This document shows, piece after piece, positions 1 through 6,861 of a stretch of DNA of 32,671 nucleotides (positions within the stretch are counted from its first letter, which is position 1; each line of letters starts with the position of its first letter). A model generated the notes under the pieces. That model was given only the letters and a program-made list of their open reading frames with translations. It was not told the origin of the DNA and searched no databases. Origin of the DNA: a virus; the IMG/VR virus record IMGVR_UViG_3300045131_003274, positions 1 to 32,671 of that record. One strand, 5' to 3'. The translations under genes and the position numbers were made by a program.

Positions 1-1446
1 GCCGCGGCCTTGACAAGGAAGCTTGGCATGCTCGAATCGCTCGCTACCAAGCGCGGCAAGCCCACCGTTAAGCTCGAGATCATGGCAGAGCTGCTCCGCG
101 AATACTTCCAGCAGTGTGAGCATCACTGGGTGTTCACTTGCGATGACAACGACGTAATCCTGCCGTATTTTGTGTCAACCATACGATACCATCCCAGGGA
201 CGATCGTCGCGAAGCGCCTGCCTATGTGGAGTTTGAAGCGCAAGCCTACTGCCGAGGTGAAATTGTTTCTATTCAACGGCACTGGCAGCGTAGCGCGCTT
301 GGCGGGCCGTTGGGTCTTACCGTCGAAGCACTGCTTGAGAATGAAGGCTTTGTCAGAGAAACTCCTGAGCTCGTCGACTCCTGGACGCAGGATGCCGAGA
401 AGTACCACAGTGTCCGCGACAAGCTGGGTCACATGTTTGTGGCCACAGGTGGCGGCGTCTCTTTCGGCGATGACTTTGATCAGCAAGAACGGCGCAGCCG
501 CTACAACAGGGAAGACAACGTCAAGTTCGACGGCTCGGGTGGCAATCGTGTCGTTATGAATGACACCTTCAAAGAAGGCAAGCACACCGCGGTGACTTGC
601 TCTTTGTGGAGCAAGGACGCCAGCGACGTCGAACAGAGTGTGAAGCTGCCGCTACACCCCTTCGTGGTCGTCTTCGACTTGACTCTGCATGAGTTCGTCC
701 GCGTGCATGTCAAACAGATCACCGCATATCGCTACGACAAGACTGCTGAAGGCAAGCTGGTGCTGAGCGATGATCGCAAAGAGCTCATCGACATGCTGGT
801 CAGGGCTTCGCAGGAACGCAGCGAAGACATCGTCAAAGGCAAGTCAGGCGGAGTGATCATGCTGCTGTCCGGACCTCCTGGTGTCGGCAAGACGCTGAGC
901 GCCGAAGTCTACTCAGAGTTCGTCAAGCGGCCGCTCTACACAGTGCAGTGCAGTCAGCTCGGCATCACCGCAAACAAGCTCGAAGAGGAGCTGCAGATCG
1001 TTCTGAACCGAGCCATGCAATGGAAGGCCGTGCTGCTGATCGATGAAGCCGACGTCTACATCAGGTCGAGAGGCGATGACATCAACCAGAACGCCATCGT
1101 GGGTGTGCTGCTCAGAGTGCTCGAGCATTACAGCGGTGTGTTGTTCATGACGACGAATCGCGCCACCGTTGTCGATGATGCCATCATGTCAAGAATGATC
1201 GCACACATCAAGTATGAGCTGCCTGACGAGGATGAGTCTGTGAAGCTGTGGAAGGTGTTGAGCACGCAGTATGGTGTTGAGCTTTCCGAAAGTGAGATCG
1301 CCGCTGCCGTCGCATACTTCAAGCAGACCTCAGGCCGTAGCATCAAGAACATGCTCAGGCTCAGCAAAGTCTTGGCGGCGGCACGCAAGACCGAAGTCAA
1401 CCTGAGCATCCTCAAACATGTCGCGAAGTTCCAGGAGGCGATGTGA
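1..1446 (+). CDS. AAA+ ATPase, 5'-truncated by the window edge
   Basis: The reading frame is open to the first base, so the true start lies upstream; ATG at 28 and TTG at 10 are only internal candidates. Counting from codon 10, about 185 N-terminal residues carry no domain I recognise. The C-terminal half is a clear AAA+ module: Walker A GPPGVGKT (288-295), Walker B VLLIDEAD (341-348), a sensor-1 Asn in MTTNR (about 383), a candidate arginine finger in SRM (about 395) and a sensor-2-like SGRSIKN (about 441-447). Such ATPases remodel proteins or nucleic acid using ATP; the substrate cannot be read from the sequence. The stop overlaps the GTG start of the MazG-like gene, so the two are probably translationally coupled. 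Confidence 0.88.
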   Translation, partial: AAALTRKLGMLESLATKRGKPTVKLEIMAELLREYFQQCEHHWVFTCDDNDVILPYFVSTIRYHPRDDRREAPAYVEFEAQAYCRGEIVSIQRHWQRSALGGPLGLTVEALLENEGFVRETPELVDSWTQDAEKYHSVRDKLGHMFVATGGGVSFGDDFDQQERRSRYNREDNVKFDGSGGNRVVMNDTFKEGKHTAVTCSLWSKDASDVEQSVKLPLHPFVVVFDLTLHEFVRVHVKQITAYRYDKTAEGKLVLSDDRKELIDMLVRASQERSEDIVKGKSGGVIMLLSGPPGVGKTLSAEVYSEFVKRPLYTVQCSQLGITANKLEEELQIVLNRAMQWKAVLLIDEADVYIRSRGDDINQNAIVGVLLRVLEHYSGVLFMTTNRATVVDDAIMSRMIAHIKYELPDEDESVKLWKVLSTQYGVELSESEIAAAVAYFKQTSGRSIKNMLRLSKVLAAARKTEVNLSILKHVAKFQEAM

Positions 1447-1736
1447 GCCGAGACGAATACCTGCTTACGTTGCTGCTGGAGGAGTGCGCTGAGATACAGC
1501 AGGCCGCTTCGAAGGCGTTGCGTTTCGGGATGGACGACAACTACAAAGACAATCCGACGAACCGAGAAAAGCTCCATCAGGAAATCCAGGATGTGCTCGC
1601 GGTTATAGATCTCTTGACCGAGGCAGAGGTCTTTGCAACAAACCCGTCGATACGCGACCCTGTCCGACAAACTGTGAAGCGCGCAAGAATTGAGCACTAC
1701 ATGCGGTATTCGCAGGAGATGCTCCGGCTTCAATAA
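1443..1736 (+). CDS. MazG-like nucleotide pyrophosphohydrolase
   Basis: This 97-residue all-helical protein has the MazG/dUTPase-like metal-binding pattern: EECAE at residues 13-17 and EIQDV at about 47-51, matching the ExxE...ExxD arrangement of the family. Family members hydrolyse nucleoside triphosphates to monophosphates, and phage versions are thought to adjust host nucleotide or alarmone pools. The GTG start is supported by AGGAGG at 1433-1438 and by overlap with the stop of the ATPase gene. The TAA stop lies inside the conserved upstream box of promoter cassette 1. Substrate specificity is not determinable here. Confidence 0.75.
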   Translation: MSRDEYLLTLLLEECAEIQQAASKALRFGMDDNYKDNPTNREKLHQEIQDVLAVIDLLTEAEVFATNPSIRDPVRQTVKRARIEHYMRYSQEMLRLQ

Positions 1737-1820
1737 AAAAGTTAAGTCATTGTAACAAAACCGCTTGACAGATCCACCGAACTTTCCTATAATGAGCCAC
1801 ATGGAAGCAAATACGAAAGG
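1730..1820 (+). promoter_or_regulatory. promoter/leader cassette, copy 1
   Basis: It has a TCAATAAAAAAG then TTAAGTCATTGT upstream box, a perfect -35 TTGACA (1765-1770), a 17-bp spacer and a perfect -10 TATAAT (1788-1793). A conserved leader (GAGCCACATGGAAG then CAAATACGAAAGG) follows and contains the ribosome-binding site. The same 91-bp layout recurs at 5477, 15286 and 17285. It drives the gene starting at 1828. Confidence 0.92.
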
Positions 1821-1827
1821 AAAGACG

Positions 1828-2175
1828 ATGAAGAAGTTGGCAGACATTCTCGCAGAGATCTCAGAAGCTCGTGGGTTCGCGCTACGCGGAGTTGGACGTG
1901 ACGGTTACATCAGGTCGCGCGGCACTTGGCTCTGCACCATCGACAAGGACGGCCAGTGCAGGCCCAACATCGAAGCCGAGTGTCCGGAATGGAAAGGCAC
2001 GATGCATGAGATCAAGGACCTCATTGCCGAAGTCGAAGCCAAGTACCCTGGCGTCACGAAGATCTACATTGCAGGCGGCTACGACAAGTTCGAGAGCTTT
2101 CGTGGCTTCATCGACGGCGATGAATATGAGCCTTGGGTTGGCGCCTGGGACGTTACGATTTGGGAGCGCACATGA
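1828..2175 (+). CDS. hypothetical protein, first gene after cassette 1
   Basis: The 115-residue product (begins MKKLADILAE) is not one I recognise. It is a mixed alpha/beta, soluble-looking protein with an acidic C-terminal half and no signal peptide or membrane segment. The ATG at 1828 was chosen because GAAAGG of the conserved leader lies about 7 nt upstream; longer in-frame starts would fall inside the promoter. Its stop overlaps the next start (ATGA). As leader gene of a strong sigma70 unit it is likely expressed early, which is inference. Confidence 0.8.
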   Translation: MKKLADILAEISEARGFALRGVGRDGYIRSRGTWLCTIDKDGQCRPNIEAECPEWKGTMHEIKDLIAEVEAKYPGVTKIYIAGGYDKFESFRGFIDGDEYEPWVGAWDVTIWERT

Positions 2176-2420
2176 ACATCGACGAAGCAATAGATGCGCT
2201 GCAAGTCGCACTTGGCCCAGGGTACAGGGTGCGTCGCTACACAGGCAGCTCGAAGGTTCCGGCGATGGATATCCATCACAATAACAAGGTTGTGACCTTG
2301 TCGATTCTCACCTGGAACAACGTTGTTGTCAGCAATGCAACACGGGTGCCTGTCGAGTGGTCGCGAGATATCGAACGCTTCAAACAAACTGTTGCGGAAA
2401 TGAAAATGGTGCTACAATGA
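2172..2420 (+). CDS. hypothetical protein
   Basis: An 82-residue protein (begins MNIDEAIDALQ) of unrecognised family, predicted mixed alpha/beta, with a central beta-rich part and a C-terminal helix. The ATG overlaps the upstream TGA, and GGGAG lies about 6 nt before it. The next gene begins in its stop codon, so it sits inside a coupled operon of small genes running from cassette 1. Confidence 0.72.
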   Translation: MNIDEAIDALQVALGPGYRVRRYTGSSKVPAMDIHHNNKVVTLSILTWNNVVVSNATRVPVEWSRDIERFKQTVAEMKMVLQ

Positions 2421-2683
2421 GCGAACACATCCCTCACGAAGTTTACGATCCTCAGGAAGAGATCGAAATGCTGGCCCGGCAGAACCTGCAGGCCAAGCTG
2501 CAGGATATCGGAATGAAACACGCACTGGACGCCTGCAACAGAATGCTCGACTTTGTGCTCGAGCGTCAGATCGTCATAGGGCGGATGGGTGGCAAGTACA
2601 GAGCGTCGACGCCGTCCCGCACCTTTGATTGGGCAGATACGCCGAGAGACGCTGTTATTATCGCCATGGAGGATTGGACATGA
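2417..2683 (+). CDS. hypothetical protein
   Basis: An 88-residue soluble protein (begins MSEHIPHEVYDPQEE) with a charged helical N-terminal half and a C-terminal stretch ending DAVIIAMEDWT. I do not recognise a family. The ATG is chosen from the ATGA overlap with the previous stop; an upstream in-frame GTG at 2357 would overlap the previous gene by 60 bases and has no better ribosome-binding site. Confidence 0.72.
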   Translation: MSEHIPHEVYDPQEEIEMLARQNLQAKLQDIGMKHALDACNRMLDFVLERQIVIGRMGGKYRASTPSRTFDWADTPRDAVIIAMEDWT

Positions 2684-2880
2684 ACTGGATACTCGGAGGC
2701 TTGGTCTACGTGTTGACACTCCTGCTGCTCCTCAGCATGATCTTAAGGCGCAGAGCCAATGAGGACTTCGAGCTCAAGCCGCTTGAAGGCTGCACCTGCA
2801 CGAAGTGTCCGCATCGTGCAGGCTGTCAGTTCGCTTTCGATGTGTACAATTACAAAGGAAACTGCCGTGCCTCTGTATAA
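2680..2880 (+). CDS. small single-pass membrane protein with Cys cluster
   Basis: This 66-residue protein has one N-terminal hydrophobic segment (residues about 3-22, including VLTLLLLLSMIL), then a positively charged RRR that suggests the tail stays in the cytoplasm. The C-terminal part has a Cys-rich segment (CTCTKCPHRAGC, plus a later Cys) that could bind a metal ion. The ATG overlaps the preceding TGA, and GGAGG lies 5-9 nt upstream. Function is unknown; a membrane-anchored zinc-binding protein is the most that can be said. Confidence 0.7.
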   Translation: MNWILGGLVYVLTLLLLLSMILRRRANEDFELKPLEGCTCTKCPHRAGCQFAFDVYNYKGNCRASV

Positions 2881-3238
2881 TGAGCCCGTACTCATTGCGG
2901 CACCGCTCATGCACAGCGCTGCCGCACTTGAAGCGCTTCGTAGTCTACCAAAGCATGAACCGCTTATCATACCACAAGCAGTGCGCGATGAAGAGACGTT
3001 CAACGATTTCATGGGCGCCTTCAGCCCCAGACAGCAAGTACACGGCGCACTTGCAGCTGCAGCGGCCCTGGGCTGGGACATGCCAGCACTGAAAAGGCGC
3101 CAACCGAAGCCACTACACAAGTGCGACCTTCCGGGATGTGACATCATGACAGCCCGAGACTACTGCTGTGCCGAACATTGCCACCAACACAAGGAGCTGA
3201 GATGTGAACGAAACAAGCTTGCCAGGCGTACGGTCTGA
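2867..3238 (+). CDS. hypothetical protein with C-terminal Cys/His zinc-binding motif
   Basis: The product has 123 residues. GTG at 2867 is preferred as start because AAAGGAA lies 6 nt upstream; the frame is open further upstream but inside the previous gene. The N-terminal two thirds are Ala/Leu-rich and helical. The C-terminal 35 residues hold CDLPGC, then CCAEHCHQH, a likely zinc-binding knuckle. Family not recognised. The first codons overlap the end of the membrane protein gene in another frame. Confidence 0.65.
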   Translation: MPLYNEPVLIAAPLMHSAAALEALRSLPKHEPLIIPQAVRDEETFNDFMGAFSPRQQVHGALAAAAALGWDMPALKRRQPKPLHKCDLPGCDIMTARDYCCAEHCHQHKELRCERNKLARRTV

Positions 3239-3494
3239 GCCCTTCATAATGCCATGCTTCAACACCCACATTCAAGTCAAAACTACGCATGACGCGAGGA
3301 GCGCGGCTCAGTTTGAGACCGTTCGTAATCTTGTGGCTCGCGATGACTTTGACTTCTCATGCTATGACAAGTGTTTCTGCGATGATCCTGAAACCCGTGA
3401 CTACCGCGGCCCGTTCGCTTTCCTGTGGTATGACAAGAGCGGCACGTTGTGGCTTAGCTGGATTCTGTGGAACGGAAAGATTGTGCCGAGATGA
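3204..3494 (+). CDS. hypothetical protein
   Basis: A 96-residue protein with GTG start; AAGGAG (3191-3196) is 7 nt upstream, which decides this start over ATG 3249. The sequence is rich in aromatic residues (FAFLWYDKSGTLWLSWILW near the C-terminus), suggesting a compact beta-rich domain or a membrane-associated end. No family recognised. Its stop overlaps the start of the nuclease-like gene. Confidence 0.65.
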   Translation: MNETSLPGVRSEPFIMPCFNTHIQVKTTHDARSAAQFETVRNLVARDDFDFSCYDKCFCDDPETRDYRGPFAFLWYDKSGTLWLSWILWNGKIVPR

Positions 3495-3985
3495 CAGCCA
3501 CCGAAATCGAAATCGCAGTCGCCCTGCACTTCGGATATCTTGAGAACATCATAGTTCCGAATGTCAGCTACGGCATGCACTTCCAGCATGAACTCGACCT
3601 ACTTGTGGTAAGACCCACAGGCTACGCCATCGAAGTAGAGATCAAAGTCGACCCGAGTGACATCAAAGCTGACGCACTCAAGCGCCATCATCATGCTGGC
3701 CGAGTCGCTGACCAGCTGTTGAAAGCCTTGTGGTTCGCGGTTCCTGAACGTCTCGAAAATCATCCAGACATACCCAAGCACGCCGGCATACTCAGTGTGT
3801 ACAAGTACGAACGCGATGTAAGGCTGCATGTCAAAGTGATCCGCAGTGCCCGTAACAATCCCAAAGCACGCAGGCTGAACGATAAGGAACTCAGGAATCT
3901 TGGCAGGCTTGCAGCAATGCGCATCTGGACACTCAAAACGAAATTGATGAGAGAAAGGAAACATGCAAAAGCCAGCCATCAGTAA
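3491..3985 (+). CDS. PD-(D/E)XK nuclease-like protein
   Basis: The 164-residue protein has the core of a restriction-endonuclease-like fold: HELDLLVV (E34, D36) followed by a turn and EVEIK (E50-x-K52), which fits D...(E)xK metal-binding catalysis. The downstream RHHHAGRVADQLLKALWF would form the helix after the core. Related small proteins act as DNA nucleases in repair or host-DNA degradation; the target here is not known. The ATG overlaps the previous stop. It is one of three proteins in the window with this fold signature (with 12206 and 18171). Confidence 0.62.
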   Translation: MTATEIEIAVALHFGYLENIIVPNVSYGMHFQHELDLLVVRPTGYAIEVEIKVDPSDIKADALKRHHHAGRVADQLLKALWFAVPERLENHPDIPKHAGILSVYKYERDVRLHVKVIRSARNNPKARRLNDKELRNLGRLAAMRIWTLKTKLMRERKHAKASHQ

Positions 3986-4178
3986 GGCCATGCGGCGAGC
4001 CTATCGAAGATTACGTAAGGGCGAAGTGATTCGTGAACACGACATGTTCTGGTATGTTGGCTCCAACATACACAGCGACGACGCTTATTGGCGCAGTCAG
4101 CTTGCCGCACTCGAGAATTCGATTGGCGAAGCTTACCGCCCAGGCCACCATGAGCCTCATTGGAGACTGCGTTCATGA
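3963..4178 (+). CDS. hypothetical small basic protein
   Basis: A 71-residue protein whose first third is strongly basic (RRAYRRLRKGE), possibly nucleic-acid-binding, followed by a His/Trp-rich C-terminus. The ATG has AAAGGA 3 to 8 nt upstream and overlaps the last 23 bases of the nuclease-like gene. Family not recognised. Its stop overlaps the start of a 30-residue membrane peptide. Confidence 0.65.
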   Translation: MQKPAISKAMRRAYRRLRKGEVIREHDMFWYVGSNIHSDDAYWRSQLAALENSIGEAYRPGHHEPHWRLRS

Positions 4179-4267
4179 CACGTGTAGACTGGTTATGCCT
4201 GGTCTGCGTGATCATGCTGCTGCTTGCAGCTTCTGTCATGACGTGCATTGCAATTACGAATGTCTGA
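4175..4267 (+). CDS. 30-residue single-pass membrane peptide
   Basis: Codons 1-30 encode MTRVDWLCLVCVIM followed by LLLAASVMTCIAITNV, almost wholly one hydrophobic segment after a short charged N-terminus. The ATG overlaps the upstream TGA as ATGA, and GGAG (4162-4165) is 9 nt upstream, the same arrangement as the confident genes around it. Small hydrophobic phage peptides can be holin-like, superinfection-exclusion or host-protein-inhibiting factors, but nothing here chooses among these. No known family recognised. Confidence 0.55.
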   Translation: MTRVDWLCLVCVIMLLLAASVMTCIAITNV

Positions 4268-4296
4268 GTTTCGTGGTGTAACGAGTAGCACAAAAC

Positions 4297-4314
4297 GCGA
4301 GTGCAAGCACTCGC
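4297..4314 (+). other. inverted repeat between operons
   Basis: GCGAGTGC-AA-GCACTCGC is a perfect 8-bp-arm inverted repeat in the 70-bp non-coding gap after the membrane peptide. There is no T-run behind it, so it is a weak terminator candidate; it could equally be an mRNA hairpin or a protein-binding site. Confidence 0.5.
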
Positions 4315-4337
4315 AGCGCTAGATGGAGGAAACATCA

Positions 4338-4622
4338 GTGAAAATACCGGAGAATTCGAGGTGTTTGGGTGGTTTGAGTGGCGGAAAAACACTGCGCACA
4401 CGCGCTTCGCGTAGCATGAAACCCGTACGAATGATTCGTGATCCGCAGATCATCACGGGTGCACGAACGAAACCCGCAGTGTGTTGGCGGTACAGTTGTG
4501 TGGGTCCGCATGAGGCAGCGTCCGCGCATTACATAGACGGCGTGCATTACCATTTGTGTGAGCGCTGTGCGATGGTCGTGAAAAGTCGATCCAGGGCAAA
4601 TGCGCTACGCCAATCGCCGTAG
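4338..4622 (+). CDS. hypothetical zinc-binding protein
   Basis: A 94-residue basic protein. The GTG at 4338 is preferred because GGAGGA (4325-4330) sits 7 nt upstream; ATG 4323 overlaps that ribosome-binding site and would have none of its own. The C-terminal half has CWRYSC and, after a loop, CERC, a Cys4 zinc-ribbon-like arrangement. The N-terminal half is rich in Arg/Lys, in keeping with RNA or DNA contact. Family not recognised. Confidence 0.62.
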   Translation: MKIPENSRCLGGLSGGKTLRTRASRSMKPVRMIRDPQIITGARTKPAVCWRYSCVGPHEAASAHYIDGVHYHLCERCAMVVKSRSRANALRQSP

Positions 4623-4631
4623 CGGCATATA

Positions 4632-4655
4632 AACATCGGGAATATTCCCGATGTT
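4632..4655 (+). promoter_or_regulatory. perfect 24-bp palindrome (operator or terminator)
   Basis: The half-site AACATCGGGAAT is followed directly by its exact reverse complement ATTCCCGATGTT, in the 76-bp gap between 4622 and 4699. As RNA it would give a 10-bp stem with a 4-nt loop. Only CAACTTGTTG follows, not a T-run, so an operator for a dimeric regulator is at least as likely as a terminator. Confidence 0.65.
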
Positions 4656-4698
4656 CAACTTGTTGTACACAGTATACACGAAATAGAGGAATGCGTAT

Positions 4699-5049
4699 AT
4701 GGACAAGCAATTGGAAGTAGACCTGGCAGGGCTTGGCGAGGATGTGAGGGCTAGGCTGCGTGATCACCTGGAATTCACACGGCCTGACGTCGGGGTCGCT
4801 GCGATGCTTGCCGCACTAGGGCCCAGGCCTTTGCGGTTGGCGGAAGCGTGCTGCCCTAAGTGTAAGGCCGGAGCAGATCATCTCGAGCTCAGCGAGATGG
4901 AGCTGGAGTATGCGTTCCGCGGAGACGAACACGCCAGCTTCTTGAGAACGCGGCCCGCGGAGTGCCGCTGTGGCTGGAAGGGCAAAGGCTCAGATTGTTT
5001 GACCTTTACACGAGAACCGAAAGGAGCACATGAGAACAATAGAAGATGA
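4699..5049 (+). CDS. hypothetical zinc-ribbon protein
   Basis: A 116-residue protein with a Leu/Ala-rich helical N-terminal half and a Cys4 motif: CCPKC (about residues 51-55) and, about 40 residues later, CRCGW. This is a typical zinc ribbon. AGAGGA 9 nt upstream supports ATG 4699; the ATG at 4691 gives only nine codons. It is the first gene after the 24-bp palindrome, so it may be controlled by it. The end overlaps the next start by 20 bases. Confidence 0.7.
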   Translation: MDKQLEVDLAGLGEDVRARLRDHLEFTRPDVGVAAMLAALGPRPLRLAEACCPKCKAGADHLELSEMELEYAFRGDEHASFLRTRPAECRCGWKGKGSDCLTFTREPKGAHENNRR

Positions 5050-5215
5050 ACAGGCCACTGATATCGGGAAGCAGCTTCTCGCTGACGCCAACGACTTGGC
5101 AGTGGAAAAAGAGCGTGAGCCGCTGAAGACGGCGTCGCAGCGTGTGCTTCGTATTCTGACAGCGGAGATTGACAGGCTGCGGGTGCTGGCCAGGGCGCTA
5201 GGAGTGTCGTCATGA
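5030..5215 (+). CDS. hypothetical small helical protein
   Basis: A 61-residue, highly charged, helical protein (begins MRTIEDEQATDIG) with heptad-like Leu spacing in its second half (ILTAEIDRLRVLARAL), consistent with a short coiled coil. AAGGAG is 3 nt upstream of the ATG. Its stop overlaps the next start. No family recognised. Confidence 0.68.
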   Translation: MRTIEDEQATDIGKQLLADANDLAVEKEREPLKTASQRVLRILTAEIDRLRVLARALGVSS

Positions 5216-5460
5216 CGGAGGCCCTCAAGTACAGGAATCACACGCACGACCAGCTTGTCGCCATCATCCTGGCACAGGAATTCAACCATGACACCACGAT
5301 CGGTGAAATGCTTGATCCCGAAGACGAAGCGGAGATCGGACTGCTGGGCCGCGATGCCAGTCTCCAGTTCGTCAAATTGTGTGCGGCATTCAATCAGCAG
5401 AAGGCTGAGATTGCCGCGCTTACCAGAAGCATCGCCTTTCAGGCAGCAGGCGCGTCATGA
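5212..5460 (+). CDS. hypothetical helical protein
   Basis: An 82-residue acidic helical protein (begins MTEALKYRNHTHDQL). No catalytic motif or membrane segment visible, and family not recognised. The ATG overlaps the preceding TGA. It is the last gene before promoter cassette 2 and so probably ends this transcription unit. Confidence 0.68.
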   Translation: MTEALKYRNHTHDQLVAIILAQEFNHDTTIGEMLDPEDEAEIGLLGRDASLQFVKLCAAFNQQKAEIAALTRSIAFQAAGAS

Positions 5461-5476
5461 ACACTCACAGCATGCT

Positions 5477-5567
5477 TCAATAAAAAAGTTAAGTCATTGT
5501 GCCAGAACATCTTGACAGCCCATGTATGTTTTCCTATAATGAGCCACATGGAAGCAAATACGAAAGG
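5477..5567 (+). promoter_or_regulatory. promoter/leader cassette, copy 2
   Basis: Same 91-bp layout as copy 1: upstream box, TTGACA (5512-5517), 17-bp spacer, TATAAT (5535-5540), then the conserved leader ending in CGAAAGG. The segment between upstream box and -35 and the spacer differ from copy 1, so conservation is confined to discrete blocks. It drives the gene at 5575. Confidence 0.92.
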
Positions 5568-5574
5568 GTCAAGG

Positions 5575-5925
5575 ATGAGCAAGTTCAGACTGCAACTTCA
5601 ACGAGACGCCGTCAAGCGGCGTGACACCTACCGGAACATGTATGAGTCTCCGGCGGTCAAAGCCTATGCTGCACAGCGATCAGTTCTTTGCAGCTCGTTC
5701 GAAAACAACGCTATGGGTAGCGGAGGCAGGATGAGTGTTGACATGCTTAGTTTGATCCGGGTGGCATGCCGCCACGGGTATCTGACAGCACTGCTCGCGG
5801 TGCTGCGCGGCTGGCAGGACGACAGTGTATACTTATGCATATTCGTATTCTGCGCGCTGTGGATTGTCTTTCTGGCAACGATCTTGCTGCTTTCGAATTC
5901 ACGAAGCATACAGGAGGCGGCATGA
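5575..5925 (+). CDS. hypothetical protein with C-terminal membrane segment
   Basis: A 116-residue protein: a basic N-terminal part ([17 protein letters not shown]), a middle part of low complexity, and a hydrophobic C-terminal segment (about residues 84-107, including [19 protein letters not shown]), so probably a tail-anchored or single-pass membrane protein. The ATG lies 7 nt behind the leader GAAAGG. Family not recognised. Its stop overlaps the start of the pentapeptide-repeat gene. Confidence 0.72.
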   Translation: MSKFRLQLQRDAVKRRDTYRNMYESPAVKAYAAQRSVLCSSFENNAMGSGGRMSVDMLSLIRVACRHGYLTALLAVLRGWQDDSVYLCIFVFCALWIVFLATILLLSNSRSIQEAA

Positions 5926-6473
5926 GAACTATCACAAAAGATGAACTGAAAGAAATACTGAGACTACACCTGAAATACATTATTGGTGAATCGGGCGGCA
6001 TCAGGGCCGACCTGAGCGGGGCCAACCTGCGCTGGGCCGACCTGCGCTGGGCCAACCTGAGCGGGGCCAACCTGAGCGGGGCCAACCTGAGCGGGGCCAA
6101 CCTGCGCTGGGCCAACCTGAGCGGGGCCAACCTGAGCGGGGCCAACCTGAGCGGGGCCAACCTGCGCTGGGCCGACCTGAGCGGGGCCAACCTGCGCTGG
6201 GCCAACCTGAGCGAGGCCAACCTGCGCTGGGCCGACCTGAGCGGGGCCAACCTGAGCGGTGGAACTGACATAATCAGCGTGTCTGGTATCGGGTCAGCGA
6301 GACGCATGACCACCTATCACATCCAGCAGGATCGTGTGTGGTGCGGGTGTTTCACCGGCACGCTTGCTGAGTTTGAGGCGCAGGTTGAGAAAACCCACAA
6401 GGACAACCCGAAACATCTGTCGAATTACCGGAATGCGATTGCGTTGCTCAAGGGCGCAAAGGAGGCGGTATGA
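5922..6473 (+). CDS. pentapeptide-repeat protein
   Basis: A 183-residue protein. After a 28-residue helical leader ([13 protein letters not shown]...), 17 perfect pentapeptides of the type A(N/D)L(S/R)(G/W/E) occupy residues 29-113; these fold as a right-handed quadrilateral beta-helix in known members. The last 60 residues ([20 protein letters not shown] and onward) form a small alpha/beta domain often found after such repeats in phage and bacterial proteins. Some pentapeptide proteins mimic DNA and bind gyrase, but nothing here proves that. AGGAGG lies 5-10 nt before the ATG; the frame is open further upstream only inside the previous gene. Confidence 0.88.
   Translation: MRTITKDELKEILRLHLKYIIGESGGIRADLSGANLRWADLRWANLSGANLSGANLSGANLRWANLSGANLSGANLSGANLRWADLSGANLRWANLSEANLRWADLSGANLSGGTDIISVSGIGSARRMTTYHIQQDRVWCGCFTGTLAEFEAQVEKTHKDNPKHLSNYRNAIALLKGAKEAV
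6006..6260 (+). repeat. 17 x 15-bp coding tandem repeat
   Basis: The pentapeptide units are encoded by near-identical 15-mers of only a few types (GCCAACCTGAGCGGG, GCCAACCTGCGCTGG and the GAC variants). Codons are the same in almost every unit, which indicates recent expansion or homogenisation at the DNA level rather than old divergent repeats. Confidence 0.93.
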
Positions 6474-6670
6474 GCAGCTGGCACAACAGACTGAGGAGGC
6501 GTCGTAACAAACAACCGCAGCTGCCTCCGGTAGTACACCCAGTGTGCCCGGTGTGCGGGGGAGTGCCTCGCAGCACGCTGTATGTTGAGGTTGTGGAGCG
6601 CGAAGTTGTGCGTGTGGTTTGCTTGGATTGCGGATCAGTATACAATAGACGCGCCAGGAGGTCGTATTGA
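6470..6670 (+). CDS. small zinc-ribbon protein
   Basis: A 66-residue protein with an Arg-rich N-terminus (NRLRRRRNK) and a Cys4 ribbon: CPVCG at about 26-30 and CLDCG at about 51-55, separated by beta-strand-like sequence. Probably zinc-binding and possibly nucleic-acid-binding. Start overlaps the previous stop; role unknown. Confidence 0.72.
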   Translation: MSSWHNRLRRRRNKQPQLPPVVHPVCPVCGGVPRSTLYVEVVEREVVRVVCLDCGSVYNRRARRSY

Positions 6671-6861
6671 AACACGATGATTGTTGGATTGCGCTGCACG
6701 CGCGATTTGTAGTTGATGTGCGGGCGCTGGGCCGTACCTGGGAGCATTTCCACTATGTTGAGGCGCGCTGCGAACTCAACGCGCTGTACCAGGAAAGCGC
6801 CGAAGCCTATGTTCAGTACCCCGAGGAGATGATCAATGCAACTCCGATTCCACATCCCTGA
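6667..6861 (+). CDS. hypothetical protein with TTG start
   Basis: A 64-residue protein (reads [13 protein letters not shown] after the start). TTG is chosen because it overlaps the previous stop (TTGA) and AGGAGG lies 5 nt upstream; no ATG is available near the 5' end. Mainly helical, acidic at the end. Family not recognised. The 3' end overlaps the next gene by 26 bases. Confidence 0.62.
   Translation: MKHDDCWIALHARFVVDVRALGRTWEHFHYVEARCELNALYQESAEAYVQYPEEMINATPIPHP

Noticed and set aside
2876-2886. TATAATGAGCC, the same 11 bases as the cassette -10 and leader start
   Set aside because: The position 17 bp upstream reads CAAAGG and the upstream box is absent; the bases are codons at the start of the gene at 2867.
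6006-6260. CRISPR-like array
   Set aside because: The repeats are contiguous 15-bp coding units without spacers.
5747-6313. Long minus-strand frame opposite the pentapeptide gene
   Set aside because: It is the antisense of the 15-bp repeats, with low-complexity [11 protein letters not shown]-type product and no ribosome-binding site.
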